Shown: positions 1-8,944, counted from the first letter of the stretch. The stretch: DNA of 64,000 bases from an uncultured Christensenella sp. (GCA_910577845.1 CAJTNA010000001.1:1-64000), one strand, 5' to 3'. The notes: generated from the sequence alone by a model not told the origin. Program-made: numbers and translations.

Positions 1-59
1 AAGTATAAATAAAGCTAACAAAAATCTTACAAAAACATAGCCGAAAAGCCCAATTAAAG

Positions 60-84
60 TACATAGATATATGTATTCTATGTA
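60..84. promoter_or_regulatory. Inverted repeat upstream of the dockerin-bearing gene
   Basis: Arms TACATAGA (60-67) and TCTATGTA (77-84) are perfect inverted repeats separated by 9 nt. They sit just upstream of the ribosome binding site AGGAGG of the gene that starts at 108. The element could be an operator or a 5' UTR hairpin. There is no direct evidence of function, and in such AT-rich DNA short palindromes also arise by chance. Confidence 0.3.
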
Positions 85-107
85 TCTAAAAATAGGAGGT
101 TTTTGCT

Positions 108-2357
108 ATGATAAAAAACATAAAAAAAGCGGGAATTTTTACACTTACTTTAGCAATATTGTCACTAGCACTTATTAGCATTTTATGTGGTATTGGTGTA
201 ATTGAAAGTAAAGCAAAAAATTGTAATAATGCAACAAATAATGTTGTGATAAATGATACCGAATTTGTGCCAGATATAACGCTATCTGGAACTGCTACGG
301 AAATGGCTACTAAATGGTCTGAGGCAGTTGCATTGCACGATGACGGAACAGAAGTTAAAGTTTTATTAGGTGATAATTGGACTGCACCAAATGCTGATAT
401 TAAAAGACCATTTGGGACGGGTACTGGTTTTTCATTAGAAGGAGCTATACACATTCCTCAAGGTGTAAATATTAAACTAGATTTAGCGGGAAATACTATT
501 AATAGAGGTTTATCAAAAGATACAGCTATAATTGGTGGCGAAGTTATCAAAGTAGAAGGTACATTAACAATTATCGATAGTGTTTATGATAGTAGTGTTA
601 TACAAGATATTTATGATAATAATAAGCAGCTTAAGGATATGTTAAATAGTAAAATAGATAGAATAACTATTGGTAAAATTAGTGGTGGAGCAACCGCAAA
701 TAATGGAGGTGGTATTTTTGTTAACGATAACGCTACATTTAATATATATGGTGGTATGATTAGCGAAAACTTTGCCAAAATAATAGGTGCAGGAATTAGT
801 TCATTTAAAAGTAATTGTAATTTATATGGTGGTATTATTTATAATAATTTTTCATCTAAAGATGGTGGTGGAATATATGTAGTAGCGGGAACTTTTAATA
901 TGACAAATTTTTATCTAATAAGTAATAAATCGAATGGCTTTGGTGGCGGAATAAGTATGAAGGGCGTTAGTGAAGGTGGAGAAGATTTTTTTGTAGAAGC
1001 AAAAATAAATAATTGTATAAGTACAAACAATCATTCGTTATATGGTGGTGGAATTTCTTGTCAAACACTTGTAAATATAAAATTGGAAAATACAGAAGCT
1101 TCATATAATTACACATATGGTAATTCAGGAGGTTTATTATTTTGGGATTATTCTGTTAGTGCTATTGTGAAAAATGTAAAAGTTTACAACAATACATCTG
1201 CAATGTTTGATTTTGGTGTTAATGGCGGTGCTGGTATTATTTGTAAAGGGGAGATAGAATTTGATGGTCTAGAGGTTGTAGATAATAGACTTATAAACTA
1301 TACAGATTATAAGACAATGAGAGGTGCAGGTATTTATATTAGTACTGAAAATAAAACTCAGCCTATGAATATAACATTTAAAAATACTTTGGTAAGTCGT
1401 AATGTTGTGGAAAGTGAAAAAGACCAAAGCTTGGAATCATTAGGTGGTGGAATGGCAATTATGGAAAAAGTAATTGAGGTAAATTTTGGTGAAAATGTAC
1501 AAATATATGATAATGAAGCACAAGGCATTTCCTCTGATTTAAGATTGGAAAATGGACAAAAAATTAATATAATTGAAAATCTAGGTAAATCTCGTATTGG
1601 AATTAAACTAGCAAATGATTATGGTTACAATTGCTTTACAAGTGGTTTTGTAGCGTTTGGTAATAGTAATCAAAATTGCTTTTTTAGCAATAATGGTTTG
1701 GAATACAATAGTAATGGTATAATAGTGCCTAATGGAAAAGCTGAGGTAGCAACCATTTCAAATGGTGAGGTGATTTTTGAAAAGACTATAAGCAGTGATA
1801 TATATGATTTTATATATTTGGAAAATGGTAAACGTAAAAGCTATTCTGAAAGTGGTTTGATTCACGCCGTAAATGACTATGATACAAGCTTAAATGTAAA
1901 TAACAATACATTGATATTAGGTAATATTTTGCCAAACACAAGTGTAAATGTATTTGTTAGCAATATTAAATTTAGCGGAGCTTGCTTAAAGTTATTTCAT
2001 AATGATATTGTAATTTATGATTCAACAAATAATAATGGCAACTTGTTGGACAATGGTGAGGAACTTGCGGTTGGAACTGGTTGGAAATTGCATACTTATT
2101 CTTCTAGTGGAAATTTGATTGAGGAATTTTATCTGTCAGTATTAGGTGATTTAACTGGAGACGGAAAAGTTAATTGTGCAGATGTTAACTTTTTAAGACA
2201 AATGGTTGCAAATAAATATATTTACAATAGCTTAAATGACAAATCTTATCTACAACTTGCCACATTGATAATGAATAAAGGTGGCTTAACAAGTAATGAT
2301 GCAGATATATTGTGGAGTGTTGTGTGTGGAATAAATAAAATGGAATACTATATATAA
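108..2357 (+). CDS. Secreted parallel beta-helix repeat protein with C-terminal dockerin-like domain
   Basis: This is a 749-residue secreted protein. The N-terminus (residues 1-36) has a lysine-rich start followed by a long hydrophobic stretch and looks like a signal peptide or anchor. Residues of about 190-480 repeat short Gly-rich turns of the GGGI type (NNGGGIFV, DGGGIYV, GGGISM, GGGISC) with regularly spaced Asn, the look of a right-handed parallel beta-helix such as polymorphic-membrane-protein or pectate-lyase-like folds. The last 70 residues start with LGDLTGDGKVNCADVNFLRQ, a dockerin type I calcium-binding loop and helix; the second repeat (LTSNDADILWSVV) is degenerate. Dockerins plug into cohesins on scaffoldins or surface proteins, so attachment to a cell-surface complex is inferred. 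No catalytic residues are recognisable, so it may bind or degrade polysaccharide or act as an adhesin. A strong RBS (AGGAGG) precedes the ATG. The gene stands alone and ends before a strong terminator. Confidence 0.8.
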   Translation: MIKNIKKAGIFTLTLAILSLALISILCGIGVIESKAKNCNNATNNVVINDTEFVPDITLSGTATEMATKWSEAVALHDDGTEVKVLLGDNWTAPNADIKRPFGTGTGFSLEGAIHIPQGVNIKLDLAGNTINRGLSKDTAIIGGEVIKVEGTLTIIDSVYDSSVIQDIYDNNKQLKDMLNSKIDRITIGKISGGATANNGGGIFVNDNATFNIYGGMISENFAKIIGAGISSFKSNCNLYGGIIYNNFSSKDGGGIYVVAGTFNMTNFYLISNKSNGFGGGISMKGVSEGGEDFFVEAKINNCISTNNHSLYGGGISCQTLVNIKLENTEASYNYTYGNSGGLLFWDYSVSAIVKNVKVYNNTSAMFDFGVNGGAGIICKGEIEFDGLEVVDNRLINYTDYKTMRGAGIYISTENKTQPMNITFKNTLVSRNVVESEKDQSLESLGGGMAIMEKVIEVNFGENVQIYDNEAQGISSDLRLENGQKINIIENLGKSRIGIKLANDYGYNCFTSGFVAFGNSNQNCFFSNNGLEYNSNGIIVPNGKAEVATISNGEVIFEKTISSDIYDFIYLENGKRKSYSESGLIHAVNDYDTSLNVNNNTLILGNILPNTSVNVFVSNIKFSGACLKLFHNDIVIYDSTNNNGNLLDNGEELAVGTGWKLHTYSSSGNLIEEFYLSVLGDLTGDGKVNCADVNFLRQMVANKYIYNSLNDKSYLQLATLIMNKGGLTSNDADILWSVVCGINKMEYYI

Positions 2358-2616
2358 ATAATCTTATTGCACAATTTGAGATATTATTATCGTTATATTT
2401 AGTTACTTAATATATTTTTATTGTTAATACATTGGTAAAATTAATAGGTATTATTAGGTGATGATAAGTGGAATTTGGCAATGGCTAATCTGATTTCAGT
2501 ATGTATATATTTGTTAATAAATAACTATATATTATAATCATAATTGAACAATATATAATTAGTAATTTATTATTTGAATCTAACTCATTATGTTATGTTT
2601 AAATATTATATTTAAT

Positions 2617-2650
2617 AAAAAAAGCAAACTTTATTAAGTTTGCTTTTTTT
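2617..2650. terminator. Bidirectional intrinsic terminator
   Basis: A 15-bp perfect stem (2617-2631 with 2636-2650) and a 4-nt loop, with A-run and T-run built into the arms. It lies between two convergent genes, the beta-helix protein and the phosphotransferase-like gene, and can serve both. The stop codon that closes the extended phosphotransferase reading frame lies at its edge. Confidence 0.9.
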
Positions 2651-3438
2651 TATCCTGCAAATAACTCAATTGTAGCTATTAAACGTAATATTTCATAATC
2701 TATATTTTGTTTACCTTAGGCATCTATAAAACGTTTAGCATAGTCCATTGTTTTAAGATTATAAAATAATGTCCAAATTCCCCAAAAAATATCTACGTGT
2801 TTATCTCCTATTCCTCCATTGCCTAAATCAATAAAACCACTAAAGTTCCAATCATTGAGAATGATATTTGGCAAACAATAATCACCATGTAGTAGGGTAT
2901 CGCTTTTTAACAAGTGTTTTTGTTTGTCAATTATGCTTATAGCTTCTTTCTCTGATTTATATCCAAAATTATCAGGAAATTCAGTTTTGTCATAATTACC
3001 AGTTTTATAATTTGAATAAGCTTTATGCAAATATCCATCAGTATGATTTGTTATAGGACAATCTTTTGGAGATATACTATGTAATTTTTGCAGAAGTTCT
3101 GCGGTGGTGTCACATAATTTTTTAGGATTGTCTAAATATTTTTTAAATATGCAGTCATTGCCTTGAATTTTATCTGTAACTAAAAAATCAAAGTCATTAC
3201 TTACATATTTTATCATTTTACAAGATAAACCAAGCTTTATAAAATATTCTGTCATTAAAAACTCATTCTTTAAAGAGCCTTTACTTGATTTTTTAATAAA
3301 GTATCCATTATCTTTATCTGAATAAATAACTTTTGCCTCTGGCGAACTGCTAGAGTCATAAATTTTGCTGTTTTTAAGAAAATACTCAAATTCACTAGGA
3401 TATTCTTCAATATTAATTGTAGTTACTTTTAGTTCCAT
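2650..3438 (-). pseudogene. Aminoglycoside phosphotransferase-like gene interrupted by a late in-frame TAA
   Basis: The product resembles small APH(3')-type kinases that transfer phosphate from ATP to a hydroxylated substrate such as an aminoglycoside. The catalytic loop HGDYCLPN contains the general-base Asp and metal-binding Asn, and GFIDLGNGG supplies the metal-binding Asp of the DFG-equivalent. The open frame stops after 240 residues at ...KRFIDA (TAA at 2716-2718). Reading on in the same frame gives 21 more codons (GKQNIDYEILRLIATIELFA then G) before a second TAA at 2650-2652, and this looks like the normal family C-terminus, where Tyr would be expected at the stop position. A one-base change of TAT or TAC to TAA explains it, giving an original length near 262 residues. 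The truncated protein keeps all catalytic motifs but lacks the last helix, so it may be inactive or only weakened. No clear ribosome binding site precedes the ATG. Real aminoglycoside resistance is not implied. Confidence 0.75.
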
Positions 3439-3543
3439 ATTAAAATTATTCTATATTTTTGTAAATAAAGCAATATCAATGAAAAATCATAATTTTGCGA
3501 TATATTTTAACAAAGTTTTTAATTTCTATACTAATAAAATAAT

Positions 3544-4260
3544 TTACTCTTGAGAATAGTCTGAACTATAAATTAATTGTAAAGTATTATTTACTTGGTC
3601 GCAAGATGTCAAGTGGTAAGGAATGTTGTTTTTAATAACAATATCCTTTGTTCTACAATCTTTTCCGTGAAGATGACCATAAACGACTTTTATTACATTT
3701 GGATACTCGTTTATTAAATTTGTAACGTCGTTATCCTGCCATAACGCATTAAAAGGCGGGTAGTGCAACATTAAGATTATAGGCAATTTATTGTTAGATA
3801 ATTTGCTTGCTTCATCCAATGTCATTTTTAATCGGATTAACTCTCTTGCATAAATTTTTAAATCGTGTTCGGAACTATTTGGTGTTGGTATACTCCAACA
3901 TCTAGTTCCACAAATAACAACATTATCAAATGCTATTGCATTATTTTGCACTGCTAAAATACTTTTAGGTAAAATATTTTTAATTTTTTGGTATGATGTC
4001 CACCAATAATCGTGATTGCCACGGATAATAATTTTAGTGCCTGGTAGTTTGTCAATTTCTTGCAAATCGGGTATAGCGTCTTGTAATTTTAATGCCCAAG
4101 ATATATCACCGCTAATTAGAACAATATCGTCATTGCTAACGACACTATTCCAATTGTTTTTAATTTTATCCCAATAATTATCCCAATTACCACCAAAAAT
4201 ATCCATTGGTTTTGGGTTGTTTATACTCAAATGTAAATCACTAATTGCAAATACTTTCAT
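3544..4260 (-). CDS. Calcineurin-like metallophosphoesterase
   Basis: A 238-residue predicted phosphohydrolase of the metallophosphoesterase superfamily. Dimetal-site motifs appear in the family order: an N-terminal DLH (ISDLHLS), GD (LISGDISW), GNHD (IIRGNHDYWW), then H (LMLHYPP) and GHLH (VYGHLHG) near the C-terminus. These ligate two metals, usually Mn or Fe, and hydrolyse phosphomonoesters or diesters. The substrate cannot be read from sequence. It has no signal peptide, so it is cytoplasmic. It lies upstream of the broken phosphotransferase on the same strand with a 105-bp gap. The assignment to the superfamily is firm and anything narrower is not. Confidence 0.88.
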   Translation of the reverse strand: MKVFAISDLHLSINNPKPMDIFGGNWDNYWDKIKNNWNSVVSNDDIVLISGDISWALKLQDAIPDLQEIDKLPGTKIIIRGNHDYWWTSYQKIKNILPKSILAVQNNAIAFDNVVICGTRCWSIPTPNSSEHDLKIYARELIRLKMTLDEASKLSNNKLPIILMLHYPPFNALWQDNDVTNLINEYPNVIKVVYGHLHGKDCRTKDIVIKNNIPYHLTSCDQVNNTLQLIYSSDYSQE

Positions 4261-6536
4261 ATTTAAATTATAGCATATATAATAGAAAATTGCAAATAAA
4301 TTTAAGGTTTTTGAATAAGTAAAAAACTTGTTGGTTTGTTGTAAAAAAATTAAAACGAAAAAGGAGTATTTTTTTTATGTTAAAAAATTCTAATTTTATT
4401 AATTATTATGAAAAATGGCTTATTTTAGAATAAAAATACCAAAATTATTATAAAATAAGCTTAAAAATAGAATAATATTGTAAATTAATACACATAATGC
4501 GTAATATTTGCTTTAATTAACATTATAACTTTTTGCAATAAATTTTGTTGATTTACAGATGTGTTTTTGACTATTTTTATGCAAATTACTTTGTATAGAT
4601 TGTTACAAAACATATTATTTTTAAATTTAGAATTGTGTATATTGTAAAAAAGTTTTATTTAAAATGAGAAATGCTATTTCTGTTTTTATTAGTTATTTTA
4701 ATGAGTATATTTTTATAGTGGATGGATGATTGGTATTAATCTAAGAAAGTATAGATAATATTTTAAATAACATTTGCTTTTATTTAAATCGTAACTATTT
4801 CTTGAGAGTTATTTTTAGTTGATGTAGTATGCTATTTTTCAAATTAAATAATTAAATTGGTAAACAAGCTAGAACCTAAACATTCAAATATAAAAAATAA
4901 TTTATAATCTTATTAATTGGTCATTGTATTTAATTGAATTGTTTTTGAATAATATTTTTTGTTTAAGATATTTTTTTGCAAGTATAAGTATGTAAAAGAA
5001 AACTTGTATCTTGTATAAAGTTTAGTTAATTATTTTTAAATTAAAGATTTAATAAATTATATTATATTTTTATTATAGTGATATTGAACTTGTATATCAT
5101 TTTTTAACAATTATCGTTTGCACGAGAATATACAGTATTTATAGCATAAAGTTAGTAGTAAATTTATGTTTACATTTGTAAATTTTATTATTTGCACAAA
5201 AACGTAAATTTCCAATAAGAAAATTTTTTAAAAATATTTTTGTCAAGAGCACAAAAATAAATAATTTTGTTGCTACTTTTGTAATGGATAAGTTGCCTTG
5301 CATTAATTTTGCATAAAATTAGCCACAATCAAGATAAAATAATTTATTTCTAGAACGGATTTTGAGTGAATTATATTAGTTTGTTTTTTTTGTTATTTAA
5401 GTGCTAATTTTTTATTTAAGTAGTGTAAAAGCTTGGTAAAATGTTTATCAACTTGTATTAATATAAATTTTAGTTTTATATCTAAATAAATATTTGATAT
5501 ATTCTGCTGTTATTAAAGAATGACAAAAGCTAATCATTATTTTAGATAAATACTTTTTTATGTATAAAAAGTGTAAGCGGTTGGGAGGAAATTTCAAAAA
5601 TATAAATTTTGAGCGAAAGATGCAAGAAATTTTTTTTCGTATCGTTGTTAATTGAAAATAAAAAGCAGAGGTTAGAATTTTGTTAAAATATGTTTAACTT
5701 ATAACTAACTAAGACATAGAGATAATTTTTAATATGCTTAATATAAAAACAAATTTGCTTAGAAAATGGTGAGTTGTATAGTAAATTGATGCTTGATGAG
5801 TACCAATGATAACTATACTAAAAAATATGTTTCAAATTTTTTTGATAATTTGTGAAATTAGCTTTGTGGGTATAAGATTTTAGAGTAAAGCTTTGAACAG
5901 CTATTTTATGGCAATAACTCATAGATAAAAATTACTTAGTTGCTATATTCGTTGCTTTAACAATAACAGAAAATAGCATAAAATACTAATTTGTAGCTGT
6001 GATAAATGACATTGCAAACATTAAGTTGTTTTTGTAACAGAAAAATCCTCATTGTTGCTTGTGACTTTATTATTGCAGATAGATTTGTTAAATCTATGTT
6101 GTAGTTAAAATACGTACATATAAATTAATTGAATTGCCATATCGTGGGTTATAGTTAGTGCAGAAAATAACTTTAAAATGTTTCATTGTGGGTGTGAGTG
6201 GTTAAAAGTTATCAAAGTTATATAAATGGACAAAGTTATGTAATTTTTTATGAGAGAACTATTTTATTAATAAAAATTGAGATTTAGAACTTTTAGTTTT
6301 TGGTTTTTATGGAAAAATGTGGATAACTTTGTGGAAATGTTGATAAAATAGGGACTGATAACCACCAATAGGGAAAAAGAGCAAATTTTTAAATTTTAGA
6401 GATTTTTACTCTAAATTGTAAAAATATATGACAAATATTTGCAAAATTTTGTTATAAAACGAACTTTTTAAGGGGTGATTTTGGGTATTTTTTACTAATA
6501 TAGATAAAAAATATAAATTTTTTTGATTTTTTTGCT
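4261..6536. other. 2.3-kb gene-free AT-rich region upstream of mraZ
   Basis: No frame gives a credible protein: all six are broken by frequent stops, and the one short frame with an RBS-like start (ATG at 4377 after AAGGAG, 18 codons) is too small to believe. The region has a 10-bp inverted repeat (4418-4427 with 4451-4460, 23-nt spacer). Near its right end are two DnaA-box-like 9-mers 20 bp apart, TGTGGATAA (6318-6326) and TGTTGATAA (6338-6346). I see no tRNA-, rRNA- or riboswitch-like segment. It is much longer than the other gaps in this window. Confidence 0.6.
6318..6346. promoter_or_regulatory. Pair of DnaA-box-like 9-mers
   Basis: TGTGGATAA at 6318-6326 is a perfect reverse-strand DnaA box (TTATCCACA). 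TGTTGATAA at 6338-6346 differs by one base and lies 20 bp away, about two helical turns. They sit about 220 bp upstream of the mraZ promoter. DnaA can act as a transcription regulator as well as an initiator. Two sites without dnaA or dnaN nearby are not enough to call an origin. Confidence 0.3.
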
Positions 6537-6573
6537 AAAAGTGGTTGCAAAAGGACAAAAGTGGTGCTATAAT
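6537..6573 (+). promoter_or_regulatory. mraZ promoter with probable MraZ operator repeats
   Basis: A -35 box TTGCAA (6545-6550) and a consensus -10 box TATAAT (6568-6573) are separated by exactly 17 bp. Overlapping them are two direct copies of AAAAGTGG (from 6537 and 6557), 20 bp apart and so on the same helix face. MraZ proteins are known to bind short tandem GTG(G)-containing repeats in their own promoter and repress the dcw operon. The repeats overlap the -35 box and spacer, which fits autorepression. Operator assignment is inferred from position and sequence. Confidence 0.7.
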
Positions 6574-6602
6574 ATCATTGTAACAAAAACGGGAGGTATT
6601 GT

Positions 6603-7046
6603 ATGTTATTTTACGGAAAATATGAACATAGCTTAGATAGCAAATACAGACTAAGAATACCTTCACGTTTAAGAGAAGAATTATTGAGAGATGAGTTAAG
6701 ACCAAGCAAAGAAAATCCATTTTGTATAGCAAAAAATGAAGATGGTAGTTTGGTAATTTTACCAGCAAGCACAATCAAGAAAATTGGTGAGAGAATTCAA
6801 GATATTGGAGTGCCTAGGGAAAAGCGTAAAAAGTTGATGGTTTATCTTTCAAATGTTTATCCGATTGATGAGGATGCTCAAGGCAGATTTACATTAAATG
6901 CAAATTTGAGAGAACACGCTGGAATTAAAAAGGATGTTATCTTTGTAGGCGATTGTGACAGAATTGTTATGTGGGATAAAACTCGTTGGGAGGAGTACGA
7001 ATCTTCTTGTTCAGACGATATTGGTTTGGAAGAGTACGGAATTTGA
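6603..7046 (+). CDS. mraZ: Transcriptional regulator MraZ
   Basis: A 147-residue protein made of two SpoVT/AbrB-like swapped-hairpin repeats. The N-terminal repeat is recognisable from GKYEHSLDSKYRLRIPSRLR and the second from LSNVYPIDEDAQGRFTLNANL with the DxxGR signature. MraZ assembles into ring-shaped oligomers and binds repeats in its own promoter, controlling the division and cell wall operon. The start is set by an RBS (GGGAGGT, 6591-6597) 5 nt before ATG. It is the first gene of the cluster and is followed by rsmH after a single base. Length is normal for the family. Confidence 0.97.
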   Translation: MLFYGKYEHSLDSKYRLRIPSRLREELLRDELRPSKENPFCIAKNEDGSLVILPASTIKKIGERIQDIGVPREKRKKLMVYLSNVYPIDEDAQGRFTLNANLREHAGIKKDVIFVGDCDRIVMWDKTRWEEYESSCSDDIGLEEYGI

Positions 7047-7047
7047 T

Positions 7048-7971
7048 ATGGAATTTAAGCATTATTCGGTTATGCTACAAGAGAGCATTGATGGGTTAAA
7101 TATAAAACCAGACGGAATTTATGTTGATGGCACTTTAGGTGGTGCGGGACATTCGTATCAGATAGCGAAAAGATTAACTAAGGGTGGAAAGCTAATTGCG
7201 ATAGATAAAGACTTGGAAGCATTAGCTACATCTAAAGAAAGGCTAAAAGAATTTGATAATATTATATTTATACACGATGATTATAAAAATCTTGTAAATA
7301 TATTAGATGATTTAGGAATTGACAAAGTTGACGGAATATTGTTGGATTTAGGTGTCAGTTCGTATCAGTTAGACAACAGAGAAAGAGGTTTTAGCTATTT
7401 AGGCGATGCGGAACTGGATATGCGAATGAATAGAGAGCAATCTTTGACTGCAAAGCACGTGGTTAATAACTATAGCGAAGGGGAGCTTGCAAAAATATTT
7501 TTTGAGTATGGTGAAGAAAAGTTTTCAAGAAAGATTGCAAGCAACATTGTAAAAGCGAGACCGCTAGAGAGTACAGCTCAACTTGCAGAGATAATTGAAA
7601 AATCATATCCAGTTGCGGTTAGATTTAAAGGCGGTAATCCTTGTAAGAGAGTTTTTCAAGCAATTAGAATTGAGGTCAATGAGGAATTAAATGGTTTGTA
7701 TGAGAGCTTGTTGCAAATGATTGGCAGATTAAATGCGGGTGGCAGAATGTGTGTTATTACATTCCATTCCTTAGAGGATAGGATAACAAAAAATGCTTTC
7801 CAATACGCTTATTGTGATTGTATATGTCCGCCACATCAACCTATTTGCACTTGTGATAAGGTTAGAGAAATTGAGATAATTACAAGAAAGCCTGTTACAG
7901 CGTCAGCTGAGGAGCTTGAGCAAAACAAACGCTCTCAAAGTGCTAAACTTAGGATTGCTGAAAAAATTTAA
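7048..7971 (+). CDS. rsmH: 16S rRNA (cytosine-1402 N4)-methyltransferase RsmH
   Basis: A 307-residue S-adenosylmethionine-dependent methyltransferase that methylates N4 of C1402 in the 16S rRNA decoding centre. Family landmarks are the start MEFKHYSVMLQESIDGL, SAM-binding motif I VDGTLGGAGHS, DGILLDLGVSSYQLD, the FRxERGFS-like DNRERGFSY, and the C-terminal VITFHSLEDRI. An in-frame ATG lies upstream within mraZ, but the conserved family N-terminus begins at 7048, one base after the mraZ stop, so translation is probably coupled. It is cotranscribed with mraZ, as in most bacteria. A 170-bp gap follows before the next gene. Confidence 0.97.
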   Translation: MEFKHYSVMLQESIDGLNIKPDGIYVDGTLGGAGHSYQIAKRLTKGGKLIAIDKDLEALATSKERLKEFDNIIFIHDDYKNLVNILDDLGIDKVDGILLDLGVSSYQLDNRERGFSYLGDAELDMRMNREQSLTAKHVVNNYSEGELAKIFFEYGEEKFSRKIASNIVKARPLESTAQLAEIIEKSYPVAVRFKGGNPCKRVFQAIRIEVNEELNGLYESLLQMIGRLNAGGRMCVITFHSLEDRITKNAFQYAYCDCICPPHQPICTCDKVREIEIITRKPVTASAEELEQNKRSQSAKLRIAEKI

Positions 7972-8141
7972 AGAATTAAAAGCAATTTAAATGTTAATAA
8001 TTTAAAGTAAACAAAAATTCAAAAGCTAAATTGATTAGCAACTAGTAATAACAAAAAATCAAAGTCGAACAAAAAACAAAATCAAAAAATCACTTTAGGC
8101 AGTAAAGAAAGGCTAAATTTTAAAAGTGACTGGAGGGAAAA

Positions 8142-8702
8142 ATGTTAGGTACAAGAGAAAGAGAAGTAAACGTTAGAGAAGAAAGAATTAATGATTATGC
8201 ACCATTACGCAATAATGAATATACTAATGATTTTTCCTCTAGAGGTTATGATAATTACAATTATTCTAATAGCGAGGTTAGATACGCTCAAAAGTATGAG
8301 AATATTGACTTTTACAATCGTCAATATGACTGCTATGCTAATGAAAATGTTTTTAGACCAATAGAGTTGTCTGACATTGCAGAGAGTAGTGTGCAACAAA
8401 AGAAAAAGACAAAATCTAAATTTAATATCAGTACAAAATGCAAAGTTTTGATAGGCGTATATGCTGGATTAGTTGTGTTGATTATTGCAATGTTATTGAT
8501 TAATTGCATTCCTGCAGTAAGTGCAGATGCTACAGCAACTGCTCCAACAGCAGAACAAGTAATGATTGAACAAAATGCAGTTAGCAAAGTTAACGATTCA
8601 ATTACTGCCAATGGTTTGACAAAAACAGAAGGCTATGTATATGAAACAGAGACTAATTGGTTTGAAAATTTTTGCAATAGTGTTAGTAAATGGTTTAATT
8701 GA
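8142..8702 (+). CDS. Single-pass membrane protein in the ftsL position of the dcw cluster
   Basis: A 186-residue protein I cannot assign to a family by sequence. Residues 1-100 are hydrophilic, rich in Tyr, Asn, Glu and Arg and apparently disordered, ending in the basic patch KKKTKSKF. Residues of about 101-125 form one transmembrane helix (VLIGVYAGLVVLIIAMLLIN). The last 60 residues would lie outside the cell. Its place between rsmH and the division penicillin-binding protein is where FtsL normally sits, and one-helix bitopic topology fits FtsL, but the typical leucine-zipper coiled coil after the helix is not evident and the cytoplasmic tail is far longer than usual. A strong RBS (GGAGGG) precedes ATG. 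Calling it an FtsL analogue is inference from synteny and topology only. Confidence 0.75.
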   Translation: MLGTREREVNVREERINDYAPLRNNEYTNDFSSRGYDNYNYSNSEVRYAQKYENIDFYNRQYDCYANENVFRPIELSDIAESSVQQKKKTKSKFNISTKCKVLIGVYAGLVVLIIAMLLINCIPAVSADATATAPTAEQVMIEQNAVSKVNDSITANGLTKTEGYVYETETNWFENFCNSVSKWFN

Positions 8703-8725
8703 TAGAATTTGATATCATTAAAAAA

Positions 8726-8944
8726 TTAAGAGCGAAGCTCAAAATTACGAAAGTAATTTAAAAATTTTGCTATTTTAATAGTAAAATTTTAAATAGTGTT
8801 AAAAAGCCCAAAAAGGCATCGTAAAGCGTGGCAAAGCCACATTTTACAGTGATGACGGCTTTTCAAAAGTATATTTAAGAGCGAAGCTCAAAATTACGAA
8901 AGTAATTTAAAAATTTTGCTATTTTAATAGTAAAATTTTAAATA
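8726..8944. repeat. Hairpin-chain repeat locus A, core bracketed by 70-bp direct repeats
   Basis: Two identical 70-bp segments (8726-8795 and 8875-8944) bracket a structured core. Each 70-mer folds into three short-loop hairpins: GAGC-gaa-GCTC (8730-8740), a 7-bp stem with a GAAA tetraloop (8742-8759) and a long AT stem (8761-8790). The core (8801-8863) pairs AAAAGCC with GGCTTTT at its base, then CATC (8817) with GATG (8851), TAAA with TTTA, and GTGGC-aaa-GCCAC (8828-8840). Related cores occur at 18788, 21994, 22140, 52128 and 63627. The function is unknown. Confidence 0.8.

Noticed and set aside
2716..2718. TAA in the phosphotransferase as a recoded sense codon
   Set aside because: TAA is the normal stop of many intact genes in this window, so recoding is implausible; point mutation is simpler.
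4377..4433. 18-codon frame with AAGGAG 10 nt before ATG
   Set aside because: RBS spacing is long, the frame is very short, and no terminator or operon context supports it.
6318..6346. Chromosomal replication origin in the 2.3-kb gap
   Set aside because: Only two DnaA-box-like sites, with no dnaA, dnaN or rpmH nearby and no clear box cluster beside a DNA unwinding element.
8205..8611. Minus-strand frames inside the ftsL-position gene
   Set aside because: Antisense shadows of a well-supported plus-strand gene with a strong RBS.
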